Shown here: piece by piece, positions 1-8,416 of the stretch
Layout: every line of letters starts with the position of its first letter
How positions within the stretch are numbered: the stretch's first letter is position 1
NCBI GenBank assembly: GCA_009695465.1
Contig: SIAW01000013.1
Location: 1 to 40,100 of the forward strand
Direction: 5' to 3'
Length of the DNA stretch: 40,100 nt
DNA from: Pedosphaera sp.
Lineage (GTDB): Bacteria > Verrucomicrobiota > Verrucomicrobiia > Limisphaerales > UBA1100
Program-made: the position numbers and the translations under genes
Notes under the pieces: model-generated
The model's input: only the letters and a program-made list of their open reading frames with translations
Told to the model about the DNA's origin: nothing
Databases searched by the model: none

Positions 1-150
1 GTGATGAACAAGCGCCCCACACGCGAGATTCAAGACATGGCCGTGAAGGGCGGCATGCAGACTCTTTGGGAAGGCGGACTGCGCCGCGTGACCAATGGCG
101 AGACCACCATCGAAGAAGCGCTCCAGAAGGTCGCCGCCGAAATGCTGTAG
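1..150 (+). CDS. C-terminal end of a GspE/PilB-type secretion ATPase (5' part outside window)
   Basis: Frame 1 is open from the first base to a TAG at 148-150 and encodes about 49 residues. The piece contains MAVKGGMQTLWEGGLRRV followed by a short TTIEEAL helix. This is the usual C-terminal ending of GspE/PilB ATPases, which power type II secretion or type IV pilus assembly from the cytoplasmic face of the inner membrane. The nucleotide-binding motifs lie upstream of the window, so PilB and GspE cannot be told apart. The family assignment rests only on this tail, but the tail is distinctive. The ORF track misses it because it has no start in the window. Confidence 0.75.
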   Translation: MMNKRPTREIQDMAVKGGMQTLWEGGLRRVTNGETTIEEALQKVAAEML

Positions 151-189
151 CCAATCCGAAGCCCGACGGCATCCTGACCCACTCACACC

Positions 190-858
190 GTGTCTGCCAA
201 CCCGGGCGAAGATCCCCTCCAAACCCTGCGCACGCTGACCGAGCGCGCGGCCGTGTATCGCCGTGTCCTCGCGCCCCTCATGATTTACGCGGGCACGGTG
301 GGCGTGATCTCCGCCGTGCTGGCCGAACGTCAGCATCTGCGCGCTTCAAACACCTTCGCGCTGTACTGGCTCTGCGTGGCGGCCGTCGCGGGCGTGGGCG
401 TGCTGGTGCTGCTACGACTGCAGGCACTGCGCGAACGCCAGCCCATCGGGTCGGCGCCCGCGCGCTGCGTCCTGCGGGCAGTAGCGCCGCTGCTGGTGAT
501 CGGGCTGGCGCTGGGCCTCATCGAAGTGATCTGGCCTGCGGAAGGCGGCAACCCACTTTTCCAAAGTCAGCCGCGTCCCACGATCACGCGGCTGATTGCG
601 TTGTGGTTGATGTGCTACGGAGCCGCGCTGCACGCCGGAGGATTTTTCATGACGCGCGGCCTGCGACTTTTTGGTTGGTGCACAATCATCCTCGGCGTCG
701 CTCTCTTGACGGCGATGAATGTCAAAGGCGTCACCGGCCGACTGCCCGCGCCCGTGGATCGCTACGCCCACTGGATCATGGGCCTGATTTTTGGCGCCGG
801 CCATCTGATGTACGGCCTCTACCTTTATTTCACGGAAGACAACCCCGCCGCGCCGTGA
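190..858 (+). CDS. Conserved-looking six-helix integral membrane protein of unknown function
   Basis: The 222-residue protein starts at a GTG, 39 bases after the ATPase stop, with no clear Shine-Dalgarno site. I see about six hydrophobic segments, near residues 27-48, 56-77, 98-117, 132-152, 156-175 and 190-213, separated by short Arg-rich loops. This is an inner-membrane protein with little soluble mass. I recognise no catalytic motif or family. Its position directly behind the ATPase gene could mean co-transcription, but nothing in the sequence links it to secretion. A long overlapping ORF in another frame (66-899) is Arg/Pro/His-rich and looks like a shadow. The start is uncertain; a later Met near residue 31 is possible but would remove part of the first helix. 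Confidence 0.7.
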   Translation: MSANPGEDPLQTLRTLTERAAVYRRVLAPLMIYAGTVGVISAVLAERQHLRASNTFALYWLCVAAVAGVGVLVLLRLQALRERQPIGSAPARCVLRAVAPLLVIGLALGLIEVIWPAEGGNPLFQSQPRPTITRLIALWLMCYGAALHAGGFFMTRGLRLFGWCTIILGVALLTAMNVKGVTGRLPAPVDRYAHWIMGLIFGAGHLMYGLYLYFTEDNPAAP

Positions 859-861
859 GCC

Positions 862-1911
862 TCAGCGGTGCTGGCCCGCCAGCATATCGGTGGGTTTGAG
901 GTCCAGCGCGAAAGGCTCCAGCAACATCGGCTCCGCGTGATCCAGAAATTCGTGGCAGATGCCGAAGAACTCCGCCTCGGTATGGGCTCGGCGGATGCGA
1001 TGTAAAAACTGGCCTGTCGGTTCGATCCCCAGCCCGATGTAGTTCATGTACTTCTTCATCTTCTCCACATGCCGGCCATCGTCCAGCGCGCTGGGGCGCA
1101 CCGCGAAATAAAGACGCTGCACATACTCCAGCATATCCCGCCCGATCGGCACGATGATCGGCTGGCCTTGGCGTTGCTGGCGAATCTGGCTGAACAACCA
1201 TGGATTGCGGATGGCCGCGCGGCCGATCATGAGTCCCGCAGCGCGTGTCTCCTCCACCACACGCGCCGCTTTTGAGGGCGAGTGAACATTGCCATTGGCC
1301 AGCACCGGGCAGGGCATGTGCTCTACGGCGCGGCGGATGAAATCGTAATGCACCCCGCTGCGGTACCCTTCGGCCACCGTGCGGCCGTGGACGGTGAGCA
1401 GGTCAATCCGATGTTTGGCGAAGATCGGCAGCAGCGTGTCAAACACCGCCGGGTTGTCGAAGCCGATGCGGGTCTTCACCGTGAAGTTTGTCGTCACCGC
1501 ATCGCGCAGCGCGCCGAGAATGGCGTCCACCTTCGCAGGCTCGCGCAGCAATCCGCCCCCGGCGCATTTGCGGTACACCACCGGCGCAGGGCAGCCGAGG
1601 TTCAAGTCAATGCCGGCCACCGGGTGCTGCTGCAATTCGCGCGCCGTCCGCACGAGCGCGGGGATGTCGTTGCCGATCATCTGCGCCAGCAACGGGCGGC
1701 CGGTCGGATTTTGGGTGACGGAAGAAAGGATCGTCTTGTCGAGGCACGAACCGGGATAGACGCGGAAATATTCCGTGACGTACAAATCAGCGCCACCGTA
1801 CGCCGCCATCAAGCGCAGAAAAGGCAGGTCGGTAACGTCCTGCATCGGCGCCAACGCGAGCATCGGCTGACCGGCGGTCAGCAGTTGGCGCAATGTGGCG
1901 GGCGCATCCAT
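862..1911 (-). CDS. tRNA-dihydrouridine synthase
   Basis: The 349-residue protein is an FMN-dependent Dus enzyme that reduces specific uridines in tRNA D-loops to dihydrouridine with NADPH. Visible motifs in order are APMQDVTD (21-28, FMN phosphate region), DLNLGCPAP (102-110), the YRKCAGGGLL block with the probable catalytic acid Cys116, TVKTRIG (144-150), LLTVHGRT (171-178), ANGNV and a GLMIGRAAIRNPW segment that binds the flavin phosphate. Length and motif order fit the whole family. I cannot assign DusA, DusB or DusC subtype from motifs alone. The gene starts 77 bases from, and points away from, a tRNA-Gln gene. It converges with the upstream membrane protein gene, with 3 bases between stops. 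Confidence 0.92.
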   Translation of the reverse strand: MDAPATLRQLLTAGQPMLALAPMQDVTDLPFLRLMAAYGGADLYVTEYFRVYPGSCLDKTILSSVTQNPTGRPLLAQMIGNDIPALVRTARELQQHPVAGIDLNLGCPAPVVYRKCAGGGLLREPAKVDAILGALRDAVTTNFTVKTRIGFDNPAVFDTLLPIFAKHRIDLLTVHGRTVAEGYRSGVHYDFIRRAVEHMPCPVLANGNVHSPSKAARVVEETRAAGLMIGRAAIRNPWLFSQIRQQRQGQPIIVPIGRDMLEYVQRLYFAVRPSALDDGRHVEKMKKYMNYIGLGIEPTGQFLHRIRRAHTEAEFFGICHEFLDHAEPMLLEPFALDLKPTDMLAGQHR

Positions 1912-1988
1912 GTCATCAAACTAGGCAGCCGGACTGCACCGATTTCACTTGGTCGGCTGTGGTGTCGGCGTTACTTTTCAGGTGCTGT

Positions 1989-2062
1989 TGTCCGGTGGTG
2001 TAATGGTAGCACAGAGGTTTTTGGTTCCTCTAGTCAAGGTTCGATCCCTTGCCGGACAGCCA
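1989..2062 (+). tRNA. tRNA-Gln (anticodon TTG)
   Basis: A full 74-base cloverleaf can be drawn. The acceptor stem TGTCCGG/CCGGACA has seven Watson-Crick pairs. The D arm is GTGT-AATGGTA-GCAC. The anticodon stem is GAGGT/TCCTC with a T-T mismatch at the loop-closing pair, and the loop TTTTGGT gives anticodon TTG. The T arm is CAAGG-TTCGATC-CCTTG. The discriminator base is G and the CCA end is encoded. The gene stands alone between dus and the helicase gene, with no other tRNA in the window. Confidence 0.95.
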
Positions 2063-2094
2063 GTATTTCTGTCAGAATTTCTTTCGCTTCGTGC

Positions 2095-5000
2095 TCAACC
2101 TTCGGAGAACAGGAACTCCAGATCGGACTTCGACAAGCTCTTGGCAAATCCTTCCTCGCCCAACACGTCGGCGATGGTCTTGCTTTTGCTCTGCTGCAGA
2201 TCCCAGATTTTTTCCTCCACCGTTCTGGGCGCGATGAGCCGATAGGCGTTGACGGTTTTCGTCTGGCCGATGCGATGGGTACGGTCGATGGCCTGCGCCT
2301 CGACGGCCGGATTCCACCACGGATCGTATAACACCACGTAGCTGGCGGTGGTGAGGTTCAGTCCCGTGCCCGCTGCGCGCAGACTCAGCAGGAAGACGCA
2401 GGCGTTGGGGTCATCCTGAAACGCGTTGACGACCTCCTGTCGATCCTTCGTCTCGCCCGTGAGCGTGTGCGTGTTGATGCTGCGCTTCTGGCATTCTGCT
2501 TCGATGAGTTTGAGCATGCGCACAAACTGGCTGAAGATGAGCACCTTTTCGCCGCGCTCAATCAGCGGGGTCACCAATTCAAACAAGCTCTCGGTCTTGC
2601 CGGAGATGCTGTCGTTGCCCACGAGCGCAGGATGGCAGCAGATCTGGCGCAGTCGCGTCAGTGCGCTCAGCACCTGCATGCGGCTCTTGGCGACGCCCTG
2701 CGTGGCGATGGTCTGCATCACCTGATCGCGGCTGCGGCGCAACTCAGCCAAATACAATTTGCGCTGATCGTCGTTGAGTTCGCAGTCGTGCCGTTGCTCG
2801 ATGCGCTCGGGCAGATCTTTGGCGACCTGCTGCTTGATACGCCGCAGCATGATCGGCCGCAGACGCGCGCCCAAGCGGCGCCGCGCGATGGCGCGGGCGT
2901 TGATCGCCTCGGTGCTTTCGCCCGGCGGCTCGTAGGTGTCGTGGAAATTCTTGGCACTGCCCAGATAACCGGGCTGGACGAAATCCACGATGCTCCACAG
3001 ATCGAGCAGGCGATTTTCCAGCGGCGTGCCGGTGAGCGCCAAACGATGATCGCACTGAACCTGCTTCACCGATTGCGTGATCTGCGCGCCCGGGTTCTTG
3101 ATGAACTGCGCCTCGTCCAGAATGACGGCGCGGAAATCAAACTTCTGCAGCTCTTCCAAGTCCCGCCGCAACAGCGCGTAGTTGGTGACGACGATGTCGT
3201 GTTTGGGAATCTCTTTGCGCAGACCGTGCCGCGCCGTGCCGCTCTCCAGCACCAGCACTTTGGTGCCGGGCGCGAAACGCTCGGCCTCGCGCTGCCAGTT
3301 ATACATCACCGACGCGGGGCAGATGACCAGCACCGGCTTGGGCTGGCGCGGGTAACGGTTCTTGAGCCACACCAGATACGTGAGCGTCTGCAGGGTTTTG
3401 CCCAAGCCCATGTCGTCGGCCAAGATCGCACCCAAGCCCAGCGCCTGTTGATGGCAGAGAAAGCTGAAGCCCTCGCACTGGTACGGGCGCAGATCGGCAT
3501 GGATCTGTTTGGGCAACACGGTCGCGGGAATGCCTTCGAAGGTCGAGAGGCGCTCGCGCAGTTTTTTGGCCTGCGCGGTGTCGCCAAAAATGTTCAGCGC
3601 GGCCTCGTTCAAGTGCGCGGCTTGTTCGAGTGAAATCTTCTGCTCATCGGAGTGCAGACCATCCACGCCCATCTCGGCCATGGCTTCCTGCGCCTTTTGC
3701 GTGGCGGTGACATCCAACTCCACCCAGCCGCCATCGGGCAGTTTAACAAAGCGACTGTTGGCGGCGGCCAGATGCTCCAGATCCGCGCGCGTCAATTTCA
3801 TCCCCTCGATCTCCCACTCGGCGCAGACCGAGAGCCAGTCAATGCCGCTGCCCTTGACGAGCAGTTTGGGTTTGAGACGTTTGGGGTGCAGGAAGAGGCG
3901 CTGGAAATTCGGGTTGGCCAGATACTCCGCCTCGGGCGGACGGCTGGCCCACACGCTGGCGAGCACGTTGAGGAAATTTTCGTTCGCGTCGCCCAGCCAC
4001 AGTCCCGGCTCCGGCGTGAACCAGTCGAGTTGGCGCAGCCAATCAATGGCCGGCTGCAGGCGCGCGTCGTCCAGAATCTGCGGCTTGCCGTTGGACTTGG
4101 AGCCTTTGGCCTTGATGTGCCATTCGTGTCCGGTCCATTCCCAGAGGCTGCCGTCGGTGTCGCTGAGCGCCTGCAATCGCAGCTCGACGCGGTCGCCGTT
4201 CATCTCGAAGACAAATCGGGGCTTGGCTTGATGCGCGATGCAGAGTTGATCCCAGTCCACGAGCCCGTTGAGATGCGCGCGGCGCAGGTGGGTGATAAAA
4301 CGATGGCTGAGCTTGCGCACCGGTACCACGGGTTGTTTCACCCAGCGGCTCAGCAACGAGGCGGGCGGGCTGTTGCGCAGCAGGCAGAAGGTGTCGCCGA
4401 CGAGCACCAGCGTGGGTTTGCCTTCAAAGAAGTGAACGTCCTTGAGCAAGTGCACTGTGCCGTCGGGCAAGTGCAGGCGGTGCGTGAAGGAAAGTTCGGA
4501 CTGGCCGTTCTGCAAATCCGGAGTCAGCTCGGCGATCTGTCCATGAAACTGGTAATGCGCCGGACTGTCGGGGACGCACAGGCGGCCGGTGTCGCCCCAG
4601 CGCGCCAGCCAGGTGAGGAGGTCTTGTCCCGACAACGACAGCGACGAATCTTTGGCGTACTCGTCCGCGTAATGTTCGGTGATCCACTCGATGAATTCCC
4701 AGTCGCCGGCGGAGAAAAGTTCCTGCTCGTGCGCGGCGCGAGTGACGAGGTCGGCGATGTGGCCGATGCTTTTCTTTTGATCACCATTGCGCGGGCGGCG
4801 CAGGACGAACTGCACGTTGAGCGTTTGGAGTTCTTCCGAATCCCGCACGGCCTGCGGTCGGCAGAACGCGCGGATGGCGGCGCGTGGGGTGTCCAGATGA
4901 TGCGGCGCGGGCGGGAACATCCAGTGCTCCAACTCCAGCAACATCAGGCGTTCGCTCTCCGCTTCTTGAATCTCGGCAAAGCGATCGCGGTTGGCGTGCT

Positions 5001-5382
5001 CGGCCAACTCCGCGGGGACCGGCCGGCCGGTGCGCATGAAGACCACGGCCAACTGTTCCAGGCGCGCGCCGCCAGCGGCCTTGTGCACGGCGGTCCACCA
5101 ATCTTCGCCGGGAAAATCTTTGCGCGAGAGTTTGAGTTTGCCGAAGTAATCCTCCAGCAACAGCCACGCGCGCTGTGGATCGGTGCAGCGGCTGAAGAGT
5201 TCCAGCAACTCGCGGCGCTCCGCCACCTCCGATTTGGTGCCCGAGAGTTCATTGCGCAAATCAGCGAGCAGGCCGTAGGCCTCGTGAAGTGCAGAATGGT
5301 GTCCGTCATATTTCTGGGCCGCGCCGGACATGGGCATGGCGCGCTTCTTCTTACTCTTGGTTCTCGGCATTTTCTCTTTCAA
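2095..5382 (-). CDS. SNF2-family DEAD/H helicase-like ATPase with long N-terminal region
   Basis: The 1095-residue protein is a bacterial SNF2/RapA-like double-stranded DNA translocase. The ATPase core occupies roughly the last 470 residues. It starts at LRPYQCEGF (Q-motif-like), followed by LADDMGLGKT (motif I, near 655), LDEAQ (motif II, near 757), LTGTPLENR (motif III), VLIFSQFVRML (start of the second RecA lobe), LRAAGTGLNLT (motif V) and DRTHRIGQ (motif VI, near 1036). The first 600 or so residues are mostly soluble, rich in charged residues, and carry no zinc-finger or SWIM cysteine pattern that I can find. They may bind partner proteins or nucleic acid. The first Met is used, giving a basic N-terminus. 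The gene stands alone on the minus strand, so a role in repair or transcription recycling is family inference only. Confidence 0.93.
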   Translation of the reverse strand: MKEKMPRTKSKKKRAMPMSGAAQKYDGHHSALHEAYGLLADLRNELSGTKSEVAERRELLELFSRCTDPQRAWLLLEDYFGKLKLSRKDFPGEDWWTAVHKAAGGARLEQLAVVFMRTGRPVPAELAEHANRDRFAEIQEAESERLMLLELEHWMFPPAPHHLDTPRAAIRAFCRPQAVRDSEELQTLNVQFVLRRPRNGDQKKSIGHIADLVTRAAHEQELFSAGDWEFIEWITEHYADEYAKDSSLSLSGQDLLTWLARWGDTGRLCVPDSPAHYQFHGQIAELTPDLQNGQSELSFTHRLHLPDGTVHLLKDVHFFEGKPTLVLVGDTFCLLRNSPPASLLSRWVKQPVVPVRKLSHRFITHLRRAHLNGLVDWDQLCIAHQAKPRFVFEMNGDRVELRLQALSDTDGSLWEWTGHEWHIKAKGSKSNGKPQILDDARLQPAIDWLRQLDWFTPEPGLWLGDANENFLNVLASVWASRPPEAEYLANPNFQRLFLHPKRLKPKLLVKGSGIDWLSVCAEWEIEGMKLTRADLEHLAAANSRFVKLPDGGWVELDVTATQKAQEAMAEMGVDGLHSDEQKISLEQAAHLNEAALNIFGDTAQAKKLRERLSTFEGIPATVLPKQIHADLRPYQCEGFSFLCHQQALGLGAILADDMGLGKTLQTLTYLVWLKNRYPRQPKPVLVICPASVMYNWQREAERFAPGTKVLVLESGTARHGLRKEIPKHDIVVTNYALLRRDLEELQKFDFRAVILDEAQFIKNPGAQITQSVKQVQCDHRLALTGTPLENRLLDLWSIVDFVQPGYLGSAKNFHDTYEPPGESTEAINARAIARRRLGARLRPIMLRRIKQQVAKDLPERIEQRHDCELNDDQRKLYLAELRRSRDQVMQTIATQGVAKSRMQVLSALTRLRQICCHPALVGNDSISGKTESLFELVTPLIERGEKVLIFSQFVRMLKLIEAECQKRSINTHTLTGETKDRQEVVNAFQDDPNACVFLLSLRAAGTGLNLTTASYVVLYDPWWNPAVEAQAIDRTHRIGQTKTVNAYRLIAPRTVEEKIWDLQQSKSKTIADVLGEEGFAKSLSKSDLEFLFSEG

Positions 5383-5527
5383 CTCAAAATCGAAAGAGTA
5401 TCTCTACGCATCCTGAGGGTGGGGTCAAACCGAAATTGCAGAATCGAGGTTGTCTGCGGCGTCACCGCACGCAGTTATGGCTTGACGGGCGAAACTATTT
5501 TCCTGCGAGGCGCGAAACGCGAGGCGC

Positions 5528-6871
5528 TTATTTTGACACCGCGTGGGTTTTGGATTCCTCGTGCGAGGTGCTGCAGCCGCCGCCCTGTTTGGATTGGATG
5601 GCGGCCTTGGCCTCGGCCAGATGACCTTTGCCGACCGAGTAGCCGTTGTGTGCGTGCACTGTCAGACCAGCGGGATCCACTGCGGGCTTGGCGGCGAAGT
5701 TGTAGCTGAAATTTTTCCAGTTGTCGCCGGACTGATAGTTGGTGCCCAACGCGCCGCTGGGGTCGTAGCCGCAATGCACCATGCAGTTTTCGCAGCGCGG
5801 ATCGCGCGCCACACCGTTCACCACGCCGTAGGTTTCCCAGGCCACCTCATCGAGCATCTCGCGGTAAGTCGGATAATGCCCGCGACCTTTGGTATAATCG
5901 GTCATCAGATAGCAGGGCGCTTTCCAACCGGAGATATTGCGTGTGGGGATGGCCCACGCGGTGCAGGTCAACTCGCGCTTGCCCGACAGAAATTCCTGGT
6001 ACACCGGCGTGCCGAAGATGGTGAAGCGCTGGCCCCAATCTTCGATGGAGGCAAACTTGGCGCGGGTCATCGCGCGCGTGAGGAAGAAATCCTGCGGGTC
6101 TTTGCCCAGCCGCTTGACCATGTCCTTCTTGGCCGCATCGTAATCGTACCCGGGCGAGATGGTGTGGCCGTCCACGCCCAACGCGGAGAAGTAGCGGAAC
6201 ATGCCCTCGATCTCCGCCACTTGGGTCTCTCTGTAAACCGTCGTGTTGGTCGCCACTTGATAACCCAGAATCTTGGCCATGCGGATGGCCAGCACGCATT
6301 CCTTGAAGACGCCCTCGCGCTCGACAATCAGGTCGTGCGTGTATTCCAGTCCGTCAATGTGGACGTTCCAGTACATCCATTTGGACGGCCGGATGACTGG
6401 CTGCGGCTTGGCTTTGCTGTGGCGGATGGCGGCCAAGTCCTGCTCGGAAATCAGATCCTCCTCACGCAGTCGCCGCAGCTTGGGCTCCAACGTCGGCGAG
6501 TACACCGCCGCGAGGTAGTCGCGCATTTTGCGGCGCATGAACATGCCGTTGGTGCAGATGTAAACGATGCGGCTTTGCTCCAGCAACGATTCCACCAGCG
6601 ACTCGATGTGCGGATAGATCAGCGGTTCACCGCCGCAGATGCTCACCATCGGCGCCTCGCATTCGGTGGCGGCGCCCACGCAATCTTCCAGGCTCATCAT
6701 GTCTTTGAGGCTGGTGGAATATTCGCGGATGCGCCCGCAGCCCGTGCAGGTGAGGTTGCAGGTGTGCAGCGGCTCCAGTTGCAGCACCATCGCAAATTTG
6801 GGCGTGCGCAGCAGACGATGCTTGATGATGTGACCGGCGATTTTTACCGTGAGGGCGAGTGGGAAACGCAT
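5528..6871 (-). CDS. hpnH: Adenosyl-hopene transferase HpnH (radical SAM)
   Basis: The 447-residue protein is HpnH, the B12-binding-type radical SAM enzyme that adds an adenosyl group to diploptene as the first step of C35 bacteriohopanepolyol synthesis. The 4Fe-4S motif CNLTCTGC lies at Cys38/Cys42/Cys45, directly after LEPLHT, which matches the family layout. Other visible blocks are CGGEPLIYPH (SAM-binding GGE), VHIDG, and a late CENCMVHCGYDPSG block typical of HpnH. The C-terminus has an extra tail ending near GGGCSTSHEES. A small lipoprotein gene begins upstream and ends 13 bases before it, so the two are probably co-transcribed. No squalene-hopene cyclase or other hpn gene is present in the window. 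Confidence 0.9.
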   Translation of the reverse strand: MRFPLALTVKIAGHIIKHRLLRTPKFAMVLQLEPLHTCNLTCTGCGRIREYSTSLKDMMSLEDCVGAATECEAPMVSICGGEPLIYPHIESLVESLLEQSRIVYICTNGMFMRRKMRDYLAAVYSPTLEPKLRRLREEDLISEQDLAAIRHSKAKPQPVIRPSKWMYWNVHIDGLEYTHDLIVEREGVFKECVLAIRMAKILGYQVATNTTVYRETQVAEIEGMFRYFSALGVDGHTISPGYDYDAAKKDMVKRLGKDPQDFFLTRAMTRAKFASIEDWGQRFTIFGTPVYQEFLSGKRELTCTAWAIPTRNISGWKAPCYLMTDYTKGRGHYPTYREMLDEVAWETYGVVNGVARDPRCENCMVHCGYDPSGALGTNYQSGDNWKNFSYNFAAKPAVDPAGLTVHAHNGYSVGKGHLAEAKAAIQSKQGGGCSTSHEESKTHAVSK

Positions 6872-6883
6872 GATGTGTGGACG

Positions 6884-7084
6884 CTAACGCGCGGTCGCCA
6901 CGAAAGTCTCCGTGACGGGCGCAGGGGGTTGCAGTGGGCGAATGTCGTTCTTCAAGAACAATCCCGGGAGCAACAATGTGGCGGGAGAAACCGCACCCGA
7001 GGCTCGAATGCCCGTGCAGCCAGCGCCCAACGCCATTGATGCGACCACCATTGCCAACAAGGTTAACTTGAAGTTCAGTACCAC
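6884..7084 (-). CDS. Small lipoprotein upstream of hpnH
   Basis: The reading frame that ends 13 bases before hpnH encodes a lipoprotein-like N-terminus: a Lys, a hydrophobic stretch LLAMVVASMA and the lipobox LGAGC. About 40 residues follow, with a GIRASGAVSPATLLLPG segment and a Pro-rich end. I start it at a GTG at 7084, giving about 66 residues, because this places a basic residue in front of the hydrophobic core. The ORF track start at 7228 adds an Ala/Pro-rich stretch that overlaps the neighbouring plus-strand gene and looks like shadow sequence. A GGAGG lies about 20 bases upstream, which is far for this start. Function is unknown. The tight spacing to hpnH is the main reason to believe it. 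Confidence 0.5.
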   Translation of the reverse strand: MVLNFKLTLLAMVVASMALGAGCTGIRASGAVSPATLLLPGLFLKNDIRPLQPPAPVTETFVATAR

Positions 7085-7119
7085 CCTGCCGCATTTTAGG
7101 CAACCTCCGCTTGAGAGCA

Positions 7120-7896
7120 ATGCCACATTATCCACTAAGCCTGCTGCTAAGCTGCGCGTTGGTGCTGGCTTGCTCGGAGCCGCCGCCGGGCCATCTGCAG
7201 CCCGTGATCGGCCAGCCGGCCAACCCATTTCTGCGCCACGCGCAGACCCGATTGGAAGCGGCGCGCGCGGCCCATCGCGCCGAGTCCGCGCCTGCCGATG
7301 CCGTGTGGCAATTGGGTTCGGCGTGTTTTGACCGTGCTGAATTTGCCATCAACGATGCCGAGCGCGCAGCATTGGCCGAGGAAGGGGCCGAGGTCTGCCG
7401 ACAATTTCTAGCCAAGCATCCGGACAAACCCGACAGCGCCCCCAGCCATTATTATCTGGCGATGAACTTGGGCCAGCTTGCTCGTGTCAAAAAACTGGAG
7501 GCACTGGGATTGGTGGGCGACATGGAAAAACATTTCCTGCGTGCGCGCGATCTCAATGCCACGTTCAGCCACGCGGGCGCCGACCGTAATCTGGGCCTGC
7601 TGTATTTCAAGGCGCCGGGCTGGCCGTTGAGCGTGGGCAGCAACAAGAAGGCGCGCCAACATCTGCAACGCGCAGCGGAGTTGGCGCCCAACTTTCCCGA
7701 CAACCGGCTCAACTTACTCGAGGCTCATCTCAAATGGGGCAACGCGGCGGAGGCCACTGCGGAACGCGCTGGCATCGAGAAAATGTGGCCTGCCGCGCGC
7801 GAGCAATTCGCTGGGCCAGACTGGGCCGCCAGTTGGGCGGATTGGCAGGCGCGCTGGGAAACGTTGCGCGCCCCGCCGCAGTCGCCACGGCCGTGA
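7120..7896 (+). CDS. TPR-like lipoprotein
   Basis: The protein is about 258 residues from the ATG at 7120; the tracked TTG at 7111 adds only three residues. The N-terminus is a lipoprotein signal with a hydrophobic run and lipobox LVLAC, so it should be lipid-anchored in the periplasm. The body is alpha-helical with TPR-like helix pairs. Examples are a WQLGSACFDRAEF segment, SHYYLAMNLGQLARV, DRNLGLLYFKAPGWPLS and ARQHLQRAAELAPNFPDNRL. The middle resembles TRAP-T/TatT-like helical lipoproteins, but I do not claim that assignment. It is divergent from the hpnH lipoprotein gene, sharing a very short promoter space, and is the first of three lipoprotein genes on this strand. Confidence 0.75.
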   Translation: MPHYPLSLLLSCALVLACSEPPPGHLQPVIGQPANPFLRHAQTRLEAARAAHRAESAPADAVWQLGSACFDRAEFAINDAERAALAEEGAEVCRQFLAKHPDKPDSAPSHYYLAMNLGQLARVKKLEALGLVGDMEKHFLRARDLNATFSHAGADRNLGLLYFKAPGWPLSVGSNKKARQHLQRAAELAPNFPDNRLNLLEAHLKWGNAAEATAERAGIEKMWPAAREQFAGPDWAASWADWQARWETLRAPPQSPRP

Positions 7897-7983
7897 CGCG
7901 CGCGTCATTCACAGGAGGTCAATAACCGCCAATTGACCTCGCGGGTTGGCATCCGCACTCTCCCAGCAAGGAGTGAAGGGAGG

Positions 7984-8361
7984 ATGCGGTTTCCAGTTTA
8001 CATCGCCATTCTATTTTTGGGTTTCCTGACCGCATGCAATCTCGGCGGCAAGAAACCCGGCGGCGGCACTACTACCACCAATGCGTTGCCGTGGCAGAAT
8101 GGCGGCACAGGCGCGCAGACAACGCAGCCCACGCCCGCAGTCAATCACGGCAAAGTGGCGACGGTGAATCGCGAGCTGCGGTTTGCCGTGCTGGACTTCG
8201 CCCTGTCGCGCCTGCCCGCGCCGGATCAGCGGCTGGGCGTCTATCGCAACGGTGCGCGCGTCGGCGAAGTGACCACCACGCGCATGGTGGACGACACATT
8301 TTTGGTGGCCGATATTAACAAGGGGGACATCCGGCAGGGCGATGACGTGCGCCCCGAGTAG
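7984..8361 (+). CDS. Small lipoprotein with a compact C-terminal beta domain
   Basis: I start this 125-residue protein at the ATG at 7984, which has a GGGAGG just in front of it, rather than at the track start 7933. The signal ends in lipobox FLTAC, so it is a predicted lipoprotein. A Gly/Thr/Gln-rich linker of about 40 residues follows. The last 70 residues form a compact domain running from GKVATVNRELRFAVLDF through LGVYRNGARVGEV to VADINKGDIRQGDDV. The alternating pattern suggests a small beta barrel. I recall similar C-terminal domains in Verrucomicrobiota proteins, but I do not know a function. The gene ends next to a two-way hairpin terminator. Confidence 0.75.
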   Translation: MRFPVYIAILFLGFLTACNLGGKKPGGGTTTTNALPWQNGGTGAQTTQPTPAVNHGKVATVNRELRFAVLDFALSRLPAPDQRLGVYRNGARVGEVTTTRMVDDTFLVADINKGDIRQGDDVRPE

Positions 8362-8374
8362 CGGATGGGGTGGT

Positions 8375-8416
8375 AACAAGGCCCCGGGTGCAATCGCCCG
8401 GGGTCTTTGTTATTTT
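8375..8416. terminator. Bidirectional hairpin terminator
   Basis: AACAAGGCCCCGGG pairs with a CCCGGGGTCTTTGTT arm around an eight-base loop. The GC core has seven perfect pairs and the A/T arms provide a T-rich tract in both directions. It lies just after the lipoprotein stop and overlaps the end of the convergent minus-strand gene, so it can terminate both. Confidence 0.8.

Noticed and set aside
862-2062. Functional pairing of dus with the adjacent tRNA-Gln
   Set aside because: Dus enzymes act on many tRNAs, and the two genes point in opposite directions; adjacency alone does not support a special link.
3652-5709. 685-residue plus-strand ORF
   Set aside because: It lies antisense to the SNF2 gene, is rich in His, Gln, Ala and Arg, and runs across the gene's start. 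It is a shadow of GC-rich coding sequence.
5543-7039. 498-residue plus-strand ORF over hpnH
   Set aside because: It is antisense to clear HpnH motifs and has shadow composition (His/Arg/Gly-rich).
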